A stretch of DNA of 64,000 bases from contig CAMAUX010000014.1 of NCBI GenBank assembly GCA_945861435.1, forward strand, positions 46,487 through 110,486. Direction: 5' to 3'. This stretch comes from Chthoniobacter flavus. Lineage in GTDB: Bacteria > Verrucomicrobiota > Verrucomicrobiia > Chthoniobacterales > Chthoniobacteraceae. Positions 35,884-44,090 of this stretch are shown one piece after another. A program made the translations under genes and the position numbers. Under the pieces are notes generated by a model. It was not told where the DNA came from, ran no database searches, and was given only the letters and a program-made list of their open reading frames with translations. Each line of letters starts with the position of its first letter. The first letter of the stretch is position 1.

Positions 35884-36095
35884 ATGGCCTCGCAAGTTTT
35901 TGTCTGTAAAAGCTTCTGTCAGTAGATTGAAAGCATGAAGGATTGGGTTGGTTTATTGGGGTGATTTTTGGCGGGTTGGCTGGAGGTAAATTTTGCCAGT
36001 TTCCCATTCATCGGAAATTTCCATAAGAACACATTGAAGCACCCCTAGGGCTTGGCTTGATCTCTGGCGATGACCGCCTAAGGTTTCGCCCCGAT

Positions 36096-37262
36096 ATGTC
36101 CACCGAATCCGAACCCGCTGCGGCCTCTATTTACTCGAACAAAAATCCTTTTCCGGCAAAGCACACCACCAATGTGAAGTTGACCGGCGGGGGATCCCAG
36201 AAGGACACGCGGCATCATGAGATTTCGCTGGCTGGCTCGGGATTGAGCTACAAGGCCGGTGATGCGATGGGGCTCGTGGTGACGAACTGCCCTGCGTTGG
36301 TGGAAGAGTTGATTTCGGCGTTGCGCGCCAAGGGGGATGAAATGGTGACCGGGCGCGATGGCACACCGAAGCCGCTGCGCGATGCGCTTTTCAGCGACTA
36401 CGCGATTACTTTTGTGGAGAAGAAATTTGTGGAGGCGGCTGGTGAGCGGGGTGCGACGGAGCTGAAGGAGTTGATGGCGCCGGAGCGCGCTGCGGATTTG
36501 AAGGCGTTGCTTTCCGGGAAGGACGCCTGCGCGGATTACGTGGATCTGCTTTTAAAATATCCGCAGTTGAACTTCACGCCGGAGGAGTTCGTGAAGCTGC
36601 TGCGCAAGATGGCGCCGCGGCTTTACTCGATTGCTTCGAGCCTGCTGGCGCATCCGGAGTCGGTGCACCTGACCGTGGCCACCGTTCGTTATAAGATCAA
36701 CGGGCGGCAGCGCCAAGGCGTGGCTTCCACCTTTCTTGCCGAGCGCTGGTCCGGAGAGACGACGGCGGGCGTGTTCCTGCAATCGCAGCAGAAGCACTTC
36801 TTTCTTCCGGCCGATGCAGCGACGCCGATGATCATGGTGGGACCCGGGACCGGGGTGGCTCCGTTCCGTGCGTTCCTTGAGGAGCGTCAGGCGCTTGGAC
36901 ATGGCGGGCCGAACTGGCTGTTTTTCGGAGAGCAACGCAGCACGGAGGATTTCTTCTACCGCAGCCAGTTTGAAGCTTGGGTGAACGATGGTTTTCTTCG
37001 GATGGACACGGCGTTTTCGCGCGATCAGGAGCAGAAGATCTATGTGCAGACGCGGATGCATGAGCAGGCGCGGGATATCTGGGCGTGGATCGAGAAAGGA
37101 GCGGAGTTCTTCGTGTGCGGCGACAAGCAGCGGATGGCGACGGACGTCGACAACGAACTGCACCGCATCATCGAGACCGAGGGTGGAAAGACGCCTGAGC
37201 AGGCGAAGGAATACGTCGAGGCGCTCAAGAAGTCCAAGCGCTACAAGCGCGACGTGTATTGA
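36096..37262 (+). CDS. CysJ/FNR-type sulfite reductase flavoprotein-like subunit without flavodoxin domain
   Basis: Start at ATG 36096 (MSTESEPAAASIYSNKNPFP), 388 residues. It has the FAD-binding domain of the cytochrome P450 reductase/CysJ family (RLYSIASSLL at the isoalloxazine site; GVASTFLAERW) and the NADPH half (PMIMVGPGTGVAPFRAFLEE, NWLFFGEQRSTEDFFYR, FVCGDKQRMATDVD). The C-terminus ends YKRDVY, matching the aromatic residue that stacks on FAD. The FMN-binding flavodoxin domain of full CysJ is absent, so electrons must pass directly to a partner or to a separate flavodoxin. Related short proteins occur in many PVC genomes. A sulfite reductase partner is not in the window. Confidence 0.85.
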   Translation: MSTESEPAAASIYSNKNPFPAKHTTNVKLTGGGSQKDTRHHEISLAGSGLSYKAGDAMGLVVTNCPALVEELISALRAKGDEMVTGRDGTPKPLRDALFSDYAITFVEKKFVEAAGERGATELKELMAPERAADLKALLSGKDACADYVDLLLKYPQLNFTPEEFVKLLRKMAPRLYSIASSLLAHPESVHLTVATVRYKINGRQRQGVASTFLAERWSGETTAGVFLQSQQKHFFLPADAATPMIMVGPGTGVAPFRAFLEERQALGHGGPNWLFFGEQRSTEDFFYRSQFEAWVNDGFLRMDTAFSRDQEQKIYVQTRMHEQARDIWAWIEKGAEFFVCGDKQRMATDVDNELHRIIETEGGKTPEQAKEYVEALKKSKRYKRDVY

Positions 37263-37308
37263 GGAGCAGGCAGCGGCGCTGAGCTCCGCTTTCTCAACGC
37301 AGTTTTTG

Positions 37309-37347
37309 CACGGCCCGGGTCGTTCCAACGAATCCGGGCCGTGTTTT
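37309..37347 (+). terminator. Strong rho-independent terminator of the reductase gene
   Basis: CACGGCCCGG (37309-37318) pairs perfectly with CCGGGCCGTG (37334-37343); TCGTT-CC-AACGA forms an inner hairpin, and TTTT follows the stem. The T-tract is on the plus strand only, so it serves the reductase gene. The structure overlaps the 3' end of panB. Confidence 0.85.
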
Positions 37348-38131
37348 ATTCTGCGCTGCCTGGCGAGGTCTTGGTCTGCGACACGTAGAGAGTCGCGGCC
37401 CGCTTGATGTCGGATGCGGTTTGCGCCTGAGGCCGCACAAAGCGCGGGGTGAACCACGGGAACATCCCAATGAGGTCGTGGGTGACGAGCACCTGCCCAT
37501 CGCAGTCCGGACCTGAGCCGATGCCGATGGTGGGGATCGCGCTGCTGCGCGTGATCTGCGCGGTCACGGCGGGGACCACCAGTTCGAGGAGCAGTCCGAA
37601 CGCGCCTGCTTTTTGCACTGCTGCGGCGTCTTCAAGAAGACGGTCGGCTTCCTCCTGAGTCTTGCCCTTGATCCGGTAGCCGCCTTCGGTGAGGACGCTC
37701 TGGGGCATCATTCCGATATGAGCCATGACGGGGATGCCGGCCGCGGTGAGCGCTTCGATCTGTGGGACATGGGAGCGGCCGCCCTCGAGTTTGACCGCAT
37801 CGGCTCCCGCATCGATGAGAACCTTTGCGCTGGCGACCGCAGTGTGCGGGGTGGAGTAGGTGGCGTAGGGCAGGTCTGCGAGGACGTGGATGGTGGAACG
37901 CCCGCGAGCGACGGCCCGTGTGTGGTGGGCCATGTGATCGAGGGTGACGTGGGTGGTGTCCGGGAATCCGAGGACGACCATTCCCAGAGAGTCGCCCACG
38001 AGCAGCACGTCGACACCGCTCTCTTCCAGAAGGCGCGCTGTGGGATAGTCGTAGGCGGTGAGCATCGCGACTTTCTCGCTGCGCGCCTTCATGGCGTGCA
38101 TGTGGGAGGCGAGGGAGATCATGGGGCCCAT
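37346..38131 (-). CDS. panB: 3-methyl-2-oxobutanoate hydroxymethyltransferase
   Basis: 261 residues. It catalyses the first committed step of pantothenate synthesis, transfer of a hydroxymethyl group from 5,10-methylene-tetrahydrofolate to alpha-ketoisovalerate. Motifs include MLTAYDYPTARLLEESGVDV, VGDSLGMVVLGFPDTTHVTL (with the Mg-binding Asp), DAVKLEGG, VMAHIGMMPQ and PTIGIGSGPDCDGQVLV, all near their usual positions. The ATG at 38131 overlaps the end of folK by 13 bp; an in-frame ATG at 38122 is an alternative. Linkage to folK makes sense because PanB uses a folate cofactor. Last gene of the minus-strand biosynthetic run. Confidence 0.95.
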   Translation of the reverse strand: MGPMISLASHMHAMKARSEKVAMLTAYDYPTARLLEESGVDVLLVGDSLGMVVLGFPDTTHVTLDHMAHHTRAVARGRSTIHVLADLPYATYSTPHTAVASAKVLIDAGADAVKLEGGRSHVPQIEALTAAGIPVMAHIGMMPQSVLTEGGYRIKGKTQEEADRLLEDAAAVQKAGAFGLLLELVVPAVTAQITRSSAIPTIGIGSGPDCDGQVLVTHDLIGMFPWFTPRFVRPQAQTASDIKRAATLYVSQTKTSPGSAE

Positions 38132-38625
38132 GAGAATTGGACGGGTGCGGCTTGCGCGGGATCCTCGAGGCGTTCGAGCAGGGAGGCAACGTTTTGTGTG
38201 AATCCCGGCAGGAGGAGATCGGGTGCGATGTCTTGGAGCGGAGCGAGCACGAAGCGGCGTTGGTGGAGACGCGGGTGTGGGATGGTGAGGACCTCGGTGT
38301 GGAGGGTGAGCGCGCCGATGTAGAGGATATCGAGGTCCAGAGGGCGCGGTGAGTTCTGTGCGCGTTGCGCGGGGCGGCCTGCGTTTGATTCGAGGGATTG
38401 GAGTGCGCGAAGAAGTTCCATGGGATCGCCTTCAAATTCCACCTCCACGACGGCGTTGAGGTAGGCCTTGGAATCGGGCGTGCAGTCGACGGGATCGGTC
38501 TCGTAAATCCTGGAGGAGGCGCGATGGGCTTTCACTCCGGGAATGGCGAGCATTGCGAGACGGCCGCTGCGCAGGTTCTCCAGTCGATCCCCGAGGTTGG
38601 ATCCCAAGGCGATGCCGGTGCGCAT
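38119..38625 (-). CDS. folK: 2-amino-4-hydroxy-6-hydroxymethyldihydropteridine pyrophosphokinase
   Basis: Start at ATG 38625 (MRTGIALGSNLGDRLENLRS); the frame upstream is a low-complexity Asn-Ala-Pro repeat from the intergenic tandem repeat and is not coding. 168 residues. HPPK transfers pyrophosphate from ATP to hydroxymethyldihydropterin in folate synthesis. The signature RPLDLDILYIG with the two Mg-binding Asp residues is intact, as are YLNAVVEVE and PHPRLHQRRFVLAPLQDIAP. It overlaps panB by 13 bp, indicating coupled translation. Confidence 0.94.
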   Translation of the reverse strand: MRTGIALGSNLGDRLENLRSGRLAMLAIPGVKAHRASSRIYETDPVDCTPDSKAYLNAVVEVEFEGDPMELLRALQSLESNAGRPAQRAQNSPRPLDLDILYIGALTLHTEVLTIPHPRLHQRRFVLAPLQDIAPDLLLPGFTQNVASLLERLEDPAQAAPVQFSWAP

Positions 38626-38650
38626 GGGGCGGGTGGTGTGGGACTGGGGG

Positions 38651-38677
38651 GCGTTGGGGGCGTTGGGGGCGTTGGGC
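38651..38677. repeat. Three-copy 9-bp tandem repeat upstream of folK
   Basis: GCGTTGGGG repeats three times (last copy ending in C) between dapB and the folK start. Probably replication slippage in G-rich spacer DNA. Confidence 0.7.
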
Positions 38678-38702
38678 CGGTGCAACTGTGCAGGCGAAGG
38701 GA

Positions 38703-39443
38703 CTACTTGAGTCCGAGCACGTCCTGCATGTCGTAGACACCGGCGGGCTTTCCGTGGGCCCAGAGCGCCGCGCGGAGTGCGCCGCGTGCGAAGGTCTCGC
38801 GGTTGGAGGCCTTGTGGGTGAGTTCGACGCGTTCGCCGCCAGTGGCGTAGATGACGGTGTGGTCGCCGACGACATCGCCGCCGCGGATGGCGTGGACGCC
38901 GATTTCGGCCTGGGTGCGTTCGCCGACGATGCCGTGGCGGCCGTGGCGGGTATCGTTGTTATAACTCAGGTTGCGGACTTCGGCGAGGATCTCAGCGAGG
39001 CGTTTGGCGGTGCCGCTGGGTGCGTCCTTTTTGAGGCGGTGATGCATCTCGACCACTTCGAGGTCGAATTCTGGACCGAGGATCTCGGCGGCCTTGCGGG
39101 TGAGCCAGAACAGGGTGTTGACGCCGACGGAGAAGTTGGGGGCGTAGACCACGGGGATGCGCGCGGCGGTGGCGCGGATGGCGGCGACTTGGGCGTCCGA
39201 ATGTCCGGTGGTGCCGATGACGAGGGTCTTGGCGGACTGGGCGCAGCCGTCGAGCACGGATTGGAGGATGCTGTGGTGGCTGAAGTCGATGACCGCATCG
39301 CAGGTGGCGAGTGCTTCGGTGAAGTCGTCGCCGGCGTCGACTTGTGCGGTGACTTTGAGTTGGGGATCCTCGGCTGCGCAGGCGACGAGGGACTGGCCCA
39401 TGCGGCCGCGGGAACCGTTGATGAGGAGGCGCAGGGGAGGCAT
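38703..39443 (-). CDS. dapB: 4-hydroxy-tetrahydrodipicolinate reductase
   Basis: Start ATG 39443 (MPPLRLLINGSRGRMGQSLV), 246 residues. The opening is the NAD(P)H-binding GxxGxMG loop; VIDFSHHSI and TTGHSDAQ follow, and EMHHRLKKDAPSGTA carries the catalytic His-His and Lys residues. The enzyme reduces hydroxytetrahydrodipicolinate to tetrahydrodipicolinate in lysine/meso-diaminopimelate synthesis. The dapA stop lies only 5 bp upstream, so the pair is co-translated. Together with dapF it provides diaminopimelate for peptidoglycan. Confidence 0.95.
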   Translation of the reverse strand: MPPLRLLINGSRGRMGQSLVACAAEDPQLKVTAQVDAGDDFTEALATCDAVIDFSHHSILQSVLDGCAQSAKTLVIGTTGHSDAQVAAIRATAARIPVVYAPNFSVGVNTLFWLTRKAAEILGPEFDLEVVEMHHRLKKDAPSGTAKRLAEILAEVRNLSYNNDTRHGRHGIVGERTQAEIGVHAIRGGDVVGDHTVIYATGGERVELTHKASNRETFARGALRAALWAHGKPAGVYDMQDVLGLK

Positions 39444-39448
39444 GGGGG

Positions 39449-40327
39449 TCAGGCGATGAGGCGCAGTTGGCGCAGGGTGGCTTCGAGTTTGGCAGCGCTG
39501 GCCGTGCTGAGTTCGCAGAGGGGCAGACGTACGTCCGGTGTCATCTGGCCCATGAGTGCGAGGGCGTGCTTGGATGGCACGGGATTGGCCTCGATGAAGA
39601 GGTCCCGGAAGAGGTGGTAGAGTTCGTAGTGGCGGCGGCGGGCTTCTTCGTTTTTGCCGGCGAGTGCGGCGTCGACGAGTTCGCACACCTGCTTTGGAAT
39701 CACGTTGGAGGCCACGCTGATGACGCCCACGGCGCCTGCAGCGATGAAGGGGAGGGTGAGGGAGTCGTCGCCGGAGATGACTTCGAAGGTTGGTGGGAGC
39801 GCGGAGCGCAGGGCGTTGACGCGTTCGGAGGAGCCGCCGGCTTCCTTGATTGCGACGATGTTGCTGCACTCGCGGGCGAGGCGCACGCAGGTGTCGACGC
39901 CGATCTCGATGCCGCAGCGACCGGGGACGCTGTAAAGGACGATGGGAAGGGTGGTGGCGTTGGCGATCGCCTTGTAATGGCGGAAGAGCCCTTCTTGGGA
40001 CGGCTTGTTGTAATAAGGCGCCACGACGAGTGCAGCCTGTGCGCCGAGCCTTTCGGATTCCTGGGTGAGGTCGATGGCTTCGGCGGTGGAATTGGAGCCT
40101 GTTCCGGCGATGACCATGCAGCGTCCCTTTGCGAACTGGACCGCGAGTTCGATGACCCGGCGGTGTTCCTCGTGGTCGAGGGTGGGGCTTTCCCCCGTGG
40201 TGCCGACGGCGACGATGCCGGTGATGCCGGCGTGGATTTGCGATTCGATGAGGCGCTCGAAGGCGGCCTCGTCCACCCGGCCATGGGCGAACGGGGTCAC
40301 CAGCGCGGTGAAGGTCCCTTGGAACAT
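39449..40327 (-). CDS. dapA: 4-hydroxy-tetrahydrodipicolinate synthase
   Basis: 292 residues. Condenses pyruvate with aspartate semialdehyde via a Schiff-base lysine. The family motifs are present: GTTGESPTL near residue 43, VVAPYYNKPSQEGLFRHYKA, LYSVPGRCG with the active-site Tyr and Arg, and IVAIKEAGG with the catalytic Lys near residue 160. The usual GRTG is GRCG here, a mild substitution. It precedes dapB by 5 bp and follows dapF by 48 bp on the same strand. Confidence 0.95.
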   Translation of the reverse strand: MFQGTFTALVTPFAHGRVDEAAFERLIESQIHAGITGIVAVGTTGESPTLDHEEHRRVIELAVQFAKGRCMVIAGTGSNSTAEAIDLTQESERLGAQAALVVAPYYNKPSQEGLFRHYKAIANATTLPIVLYSVPGRCGIEIGVDTCVRLARECSNIVAIKEAGGSSERVNALRSALPPTFEVISGDDSLTLPFIAAGAVGVISVASNVIPKQVCELVDAALAGKNEEARRRHYELYHLFRDLFIEANPVPSKHALALMGQMTPDVRLPLCELSTASAAKLEATLRQLRLIA

Positions 40328-40375
40328 AAGGGGGAAGGTTTTAAGGCGGCGGGTGGGAGTTGGATAGCCTTAGTT

Positions 40376-41185
40376 TCAGGCAGGAAGTTCGACGGATCCT
40401 TCGAAGACGAAGTCGGCGGGGCCGGTGAGTTGGACGTTGTCGTAGCCTTGCGCGGAGTGTTCGAAGGCGACCTCAAGAGTATCGCCGCCGCGCACGAGGA
40501 CGGAGACGGGGGATGTGGTGCTGAAGCACTGGTGGGCGATGAGAGCGGAGGCCACCATGCCGGTGCCGCAGGCCAGTGTCTCGTCTTCGACTCCGCGTTC
40601 GTAGGTGCGGATGGCGATACTGCCGGGTCCGAGCACTTTGGCGAAGTTGGCGTTGGTGCCCTTGGGGGCGAAGTGCGGGTGGTAGCGGAGGCCTGCGCCG
40701 AGTGCGCGCACATTGGTGGCCTCGAGGTCGTCGACCCAGACGACGGCGTGAGGGACGCCGGTGTTGACGAAGTGGACGTCGAGTTGGGAGCCGGCCACAT
40801 CGAGCGTGGCGGCGGGTGCAAGGGAGTGGGGCTTGCTCATGGCGATCTGCACTTGGCTGCCGCGCAGGTGGGCGGTGATCCGGCCGGCCATGGTCTCGAA
40901 GCTCACGGAGCCTGTCTTGTTGCCGATGAGGGCCGCGAACCTGCCGAAGCAGCGGGCGCCGTTGCCGCACATCTCGGCTTCGCCGCCGTCGGCGTTGAAG
41001 TAGCGCATGCGGTAGTCGGCTCCCTCGCGGGCGGGTTCGACCATCAGCAGGCCGTCGGCGCCGATGCCGCGGTGGCGGTCGCAGAGCTTGGCGATGGCGG
41101 ATGGGCTGAGGTGGAGGGTGGCGTCGCGGTTGTCGAGCAGGACGAAGTCGTTGCCCGCGCCGTTCATCTTGGTGAAGTGCAGCAT
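40376..41185 (-). CDS. dapF: Diaminopimelate epimerase
   Basis: Start ATG 41185 (MLHFTKMNGAGNDFVLLDNR), 269 residues; the short upstream extension of the frame is not conserved. Both active-site cysteines are present, in EMCGNGARCFG and in LACGTGMVASAL, and GVPHAVVWVDD and RTYERGVEDETLACG match the family. The enzyme interconverts LL- and meso-diaminopimelate. It sits in a minus-strand run with dapA and dapB; the order dapF-dapA-dapB forms a compact lysine/peptidoglycan precursor group. Confidence 0.95.
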   Translation of the reverse strand: MLHFTKMNGAGNDFVLLDNRDATLHLSPSAIAKLCDRHRGIGADGLLMVEPAREGADYRMRYFNADGGEAEMCGNGARCFGRFAALIGNKTGSVSFETMAGRITAHLRGSQVQIAMSKPHSLAPAATLDVAGSQLDVHFVNTGVPHAVVWVDDLEATNVRALGAGLRYHPHFAPKGTNANFAKVLGPGSIAIRTYERGVEDETLACGTGMVASALIAHQCFSTTSPVSVLVRGGDTLEVAFEHSAQGYDNVQLTGPADFVFEGSVELPA

Positions 41186-41240
41186 AGGAAAGGGGCGCGG
41201 ATGTAAGCACAACGCCGGGGCGGCGTCCATGCATGGGGCA

Positions 41241-41268
41241 CGGGTGGCGGGTGGCGGGTGGCGGGTGC
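41241..41268. repeat. Four-copy 7-bp tandem repeat upstream of dapF
   Basis: CGGGTGG repeats three times exactly, plus one copy with a changed last base, in the gap between the heptose kinase-like gene and dapF. G-rich slippage-prone DNA; copy number could vary between strains. Confidence 0.75.
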
Positions 41269-41280
41269 TGGGCGCGCCGG

Positions 41281-42279
41281 TTAGTCGGCGAAGCTGGCGA
41301 GGAGTTCCTCAGGACTGACGGTGGCCGTGCCGAGTTTTCCAACGACCACGCCGCTTGCATGGTTGGCGATCTCCGCGGCTTCGCGTGCGGAAGTGCCGGA
41401 GCAAAGGCCGAGGGTGAAGAGGGCGATGACGGTGTCGCCGGCGCCGCTGACGTCGAAGACTTCGCGGGCCTTGGTGGGGGAGTGGTAGGGGGCGGCGTCT
41501 TTTGGGAAGAGGAGCATGCCGTGTTCACCGAGGGTGATGAGCAGGTTGTCCGCGTTCCAGCGGCTGTGGAGTTCGCGGCCTACTTCAAGGAGTGCGGTGT
41601 CTGCGGCGGGTGGGTCGAGGGGTTCGCTCCACGGGCGGCCTGCGATGGTGAAGGCTTCGGAGCGGTTGGGTTTGATGACGGAGAGGTGTTCCCAGTGCAG
41701 GGGGTTTTTGGGATTGGGATCGACGGCGAGCACTTTGCCAGCGTCGTGGACGAGGGTGCAGAGAGCGCTGGCGAAGGATTGGGAGAGGAGGCCCTTGCCG
41801 TAGTCTTCGACGATGACGGCGTCGAGGTGCGGGAGCATCTGGGTGAGTTGCTGGAGGGCGATCTGGGCGTGCTCTTCGCGCAGGGGTGTGGGGCGTTCGC
41901 GGTCAAAGCGCACGACGTGCTGCTGGCGGGCGATGATGCGGCTTTTGACGATGGTCTGGTAGCAGTCGGCGGACTGGACGGCGTCGGTGCGGATGCCGTC
42001 CTGCTCGAGGAGGTTGCGGAGGTGTTGGGCGTGGGAGCACTGGCCGGTGACGCCCATGACAGAGACGGAGCCTGCGAAAGCGCAGAGGTTGCGCGCGACG
42101 TTGGCCGCGCCTCCTGGGAAGAACGATTCGCTGGAGACTTCGACGACCGGCACGGGGGCCTCTGGGGAGATGCGCGAGACTTTGCCCCAGATGAACTGGT
42201 CGAGGATGAGATCGCCGATGACGAGGATGCGCTTGGATTTGAATTCGGAGAGCAGGGCCTCGACGCGGGAGCGGTTCAT
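41281..42279 (-). CDS. D-glycero-beta-D-manno-heptose-7-phosphate kinase (RfaE1/HldE kinase-domain type)
   Basis: 332 residues of the ribokinase (PfkB) family. LVIGDLILDQFIWGKVSRIS and EAPVPVVEV are the HldE/RfaE domain I opening; PGGAANVARNLCAFAG is the first PfkB signature, and DVSGAGDTVIALFTLGL the second, with the catalytic Asp of GAGD. HldE itself is bifunctional with a C-terminal nucleotidyltransferase; that domain is absent here, so the protein corresponds to the separate kinase (HldA/RfaE1). It supplies ADP-heptose precursors for LPS, consistent with the GT9 gene at 12.8 kb. A close PfkB sugar kinase cannot be fully excluded. Confidence 0.87.
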   Translation of the reverse strand: MNRSRVEALLSEFKSKRILVIGDLILDQFIWGKVSRISPEAPVPVVEVSSESFFPGGAANVARNLCAFAGSVSVMGVTGQCSHAQHLRNLLEQDGIRTDAVQSADCYQTIVKSRIIARQQHVVRFDRERPTPLREEHAQIALQQLTQMLPHLDAVIVEDYGKGLLSQSFASALCTLVHDAGKVLAVDPNPKNPLHWEHLSVIKPNRSEAFTIAGRPWSEPLDPPAADTALLEVGRELHSRWNADNLLITLGEHGMLLFPKDAAPYHSPTKAREVFDVSGAGDTVIALFTLGLCSGTSAREAAEIANHASGVVVGKLGTATVSPEELLASFAD

Positions 42280-42321
42280 GAGCGGAAGGAGAGGGGCTGG
42301 ATGCGGTGCGGGGTGGAGGAT

Positions 42322-43257
42322 TTAAGCGAGGGCTTCTTTCACGGCGGCGAAGAGGAGGGGGAGCATGAGTTCGTGATGGCCGATGAGGTAGAGGCCGCGT
42401 CCGCCGAGTGCGGTGGGTCTGCGCTGGACGTTTTCGCTGGGGCGGTAGTGGCGGGTCATGTCGAAGGTGGCGGTGGTGAAGCGCTCGACCTTGTGGCCGA
42501 GGTTGCGTGCGATGGTCAATGCCTTGAGGAAGACTTCCGGCATGATGACGGCGCTGCCGACGTTGAGGACGAGGCCGCCCTCGAGTTGGGCGAGGACGGC
42601 GGCGAAGCGCTGGAAGTCGCGGTAACTGGCCTCTCCGAGCACGGCGCCGTTGGTGGAGGGGTGCTGGTGGATGATGTCGGTGCCGATGGCGATGTGGACG
42701 GTGACGGGCAGGTCGAGTTCCGCGCCCGTGGCGAGGATGCTGAGTTGGCGGTTGGGATGGGTGAGTGCGGCGAGGCCGAGGGCGTATCCCGCGCCGTGGC
42801 CTGCGGCGACTCCGGAGGCGAGTGCGGCGTTCATGCGTGCGCCGGTTTCCTCGACCATGCCGAAGCTGCCGTCGTTGAGGCCGCGCTGGACGTCCTCGCT
42901 GGTTTCGCCCTGGCAGCAGAGTTCGAAATCGTGGATGGCGGCGGCGCCGTTGAAAGCGACGGCGTGGAGGAGGCCCGTGCGCATGGCGTCTGTGAAGAGG
43001 GGGTTGAGGCCGACCTTGATGGCGTGGGCGCCCATCATGAGGACGACTGGGCGGCCGTTGCGCACGGCGGCGGCCCATGCGTCGACGACGTGGCGGAGGT
43101 CGTCGGCGGCGAGGAAATGGGGGAGGCCTGCGAGGAAATCGCGCAGCGGGGCGCCGGGTTGGTGGGGTTGTGCGAAGGATTGCGCAGAGACCTTGTTGGA
43201 GCGATCGGCGACCGGGTAGGTGCGGATCTTGGAGAAATCGAGGGGAGGAAAGCGCAT
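42322..43257 (-). CDS. Deoxyhypusine synthase-like conserved protein
   Basis: Start ATG 43257 (MRFPPLDFSKIRTYPVADRS), 311 residues; the upstream frame is low complexity. Conserved-looking segments include RPVVLMMGAHAIKVGLNPLF, AFNGAAAIHDFELCCQG, EASYRDFQRFAAVLAQLEGG and GGRGLYLIGHHELMLPLLFA. The overall pattern recalls the deoxyhypusine/homospermidine synthase fold, but the classic active-site Lys region is not obvious to me, so I give only a superfamily hint. It heads the minus-strand run, 42 bp before the heptose kinase-like gene, and is divergent from the phosphate transporter genes. Substrate is unknown. Confidence 0.6.
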   Translation of the reverse strand: MRFPPLDFSKIRTYPVADRSNKVSAQSFAQPHQPGAPLRDFLAGLPHFLAADDLRHVVDAWAAAVRNGRPVVLMMGAHAIKVGLNPLFTDAMRTGLLHAVAFNGAAAIHDFELCCQGETSEDVQRGLNDGSFGMVEETGARMNAALASGVAAGHGAGYALGLAALTHPNRQLSILATGAELDLPVTVHIAIGTDIIHQHPSTNGAVLGEASYRDFQRFAAVLAQLEGGLVLNVGSAVIMPEVFLKALTIARNLGHKVERFTTATFDMTRHYRPSENVQRRPTALGGRGLYLIGHHELMLPLLFAAVKEALA

Positions 43258-43452
43258 GGGTGGGGATTGGAGCGGCGGGGTGCGGGGTGTCAATGGTGAT
43301 CTGGGTGGGAACTGTTTGTGGTTTTGGTGGAAGGCGCGGGGCCATCACTCAGTGGGCGAATGAAGGAGGGTTTGGAGCGGCGGCACGTCTTCCAAGGAAA
43401 TGCTTTGCTGGGCTTGGTCGGAATTCTAGTCTGACGGAGTCAACCACCCCAT

Positions 43453-44088
43453 ATGTCTGTCATCCAACGTTTGCTTGGCCGGGAAGACCGGTTCTTCACC
43501 CTGCTGGAAAGCAGTGCTTCAGAGGCAAAGGCGGCCACGTCCTATTTGGACAAGGTGGTGGCGCTGCTTGGGGAGCGTCCTGTCGACGAGGCGATGGGGG
43601 ATCTTGCCCAGTGCCGGCGCAAGCACAAGAGGGTGACGCAGGAGATCTCCGAGCAGTTGTGCGAGAAGTTTGTGACTCCGCTGGACCGTGAGGACATCGC
43701 GGCGCTGGCCTCTGCGCTCTACAAGATTTCGAAGAACGTGGAGAAGATCGGGGATCGGCTTACGATTGCGCCTCTGGGTGCGAAGATGGAGACCATTGTG
43801 AGGCAGATCTCGATGCTGGATCAGGGTGCGGCGATTGTGGAGAAGATGGTGAGGGAGTTGCACACGCGGGAGCACGATGTGCTGAGGGACGATTACGAGC
43901 GGCTGCAGGTGATCGAGGGGGAGGCGGACCGGGTGATGACGGAGTTGCTGAGCGGCATTTACCGGAGCGAGACGGATGCGCGTATGGTGGTGTTCTGGAA
44001 GGACATCTACGAGCTTCTGGAAAAGGGCGTGGACCGGTGTCGTGATGCGGGGGCGATCATCTTTGAGATCGTGCTCAAGAACGCGTAG
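43453..44088 (+). CDS. DUF47 (PhoU-like) Pit accessory protein
   Basis: ATG at 43453, 211 residues, entirely alpha-helical. LLGREDRFFTLLESSASEA and ALYKISKNVEKIGDRL are DUF47/PhoU-type helices with acidic metal-binding positions, and YERLQVIEGEADRVMTELL and FWKDIYELLEKGVDRCRDAG match the second half. DUF47 proteins accompany low-affinity Pit phosphate transporters and are thought to modulate them. The pit gene follows after 2 bp, so co-translation is likely. The 195-bp gap upstream is shared with the divergent biosynthetic run and should hold its promoter. Confidence 0.92.
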   Translation: MSVIQRLLGREDRFFTLLESSASEAKAATSYLDKVVALLGERPVDEAMGDLAQCRRKHKRVTQEISEQLCEKFVTPLDREDIAALASALYKISKNVEKIGDRLTIAPLGAKMETIVRQISMLDQGAAIVEKMVRELHTREHDVLRDDYERLQVIEGEADRVMTELLSGIYRSETDARMVVFWKDIYELLEKGVDRCRDAGAIIFEIVLKNA

Positions 44089-44090
44089 CC

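Noticed and set aside
39467..41206. Plus-strand open frame of 579 codons across dapA and dapF
   Set aside because: It is the antisense shadow of two unmistakable genes with intact active sites; its product is an acidic Gly/Val/Asp-rich low-complexity sequence caused by the G-rich strand.
41233..43299. Plus-strand open frame of 688 codons
   Set aside because: Antisense to the heptose kinase-like and deoxyhypusine-synthase-like genes; low complexity and no domain pattern.
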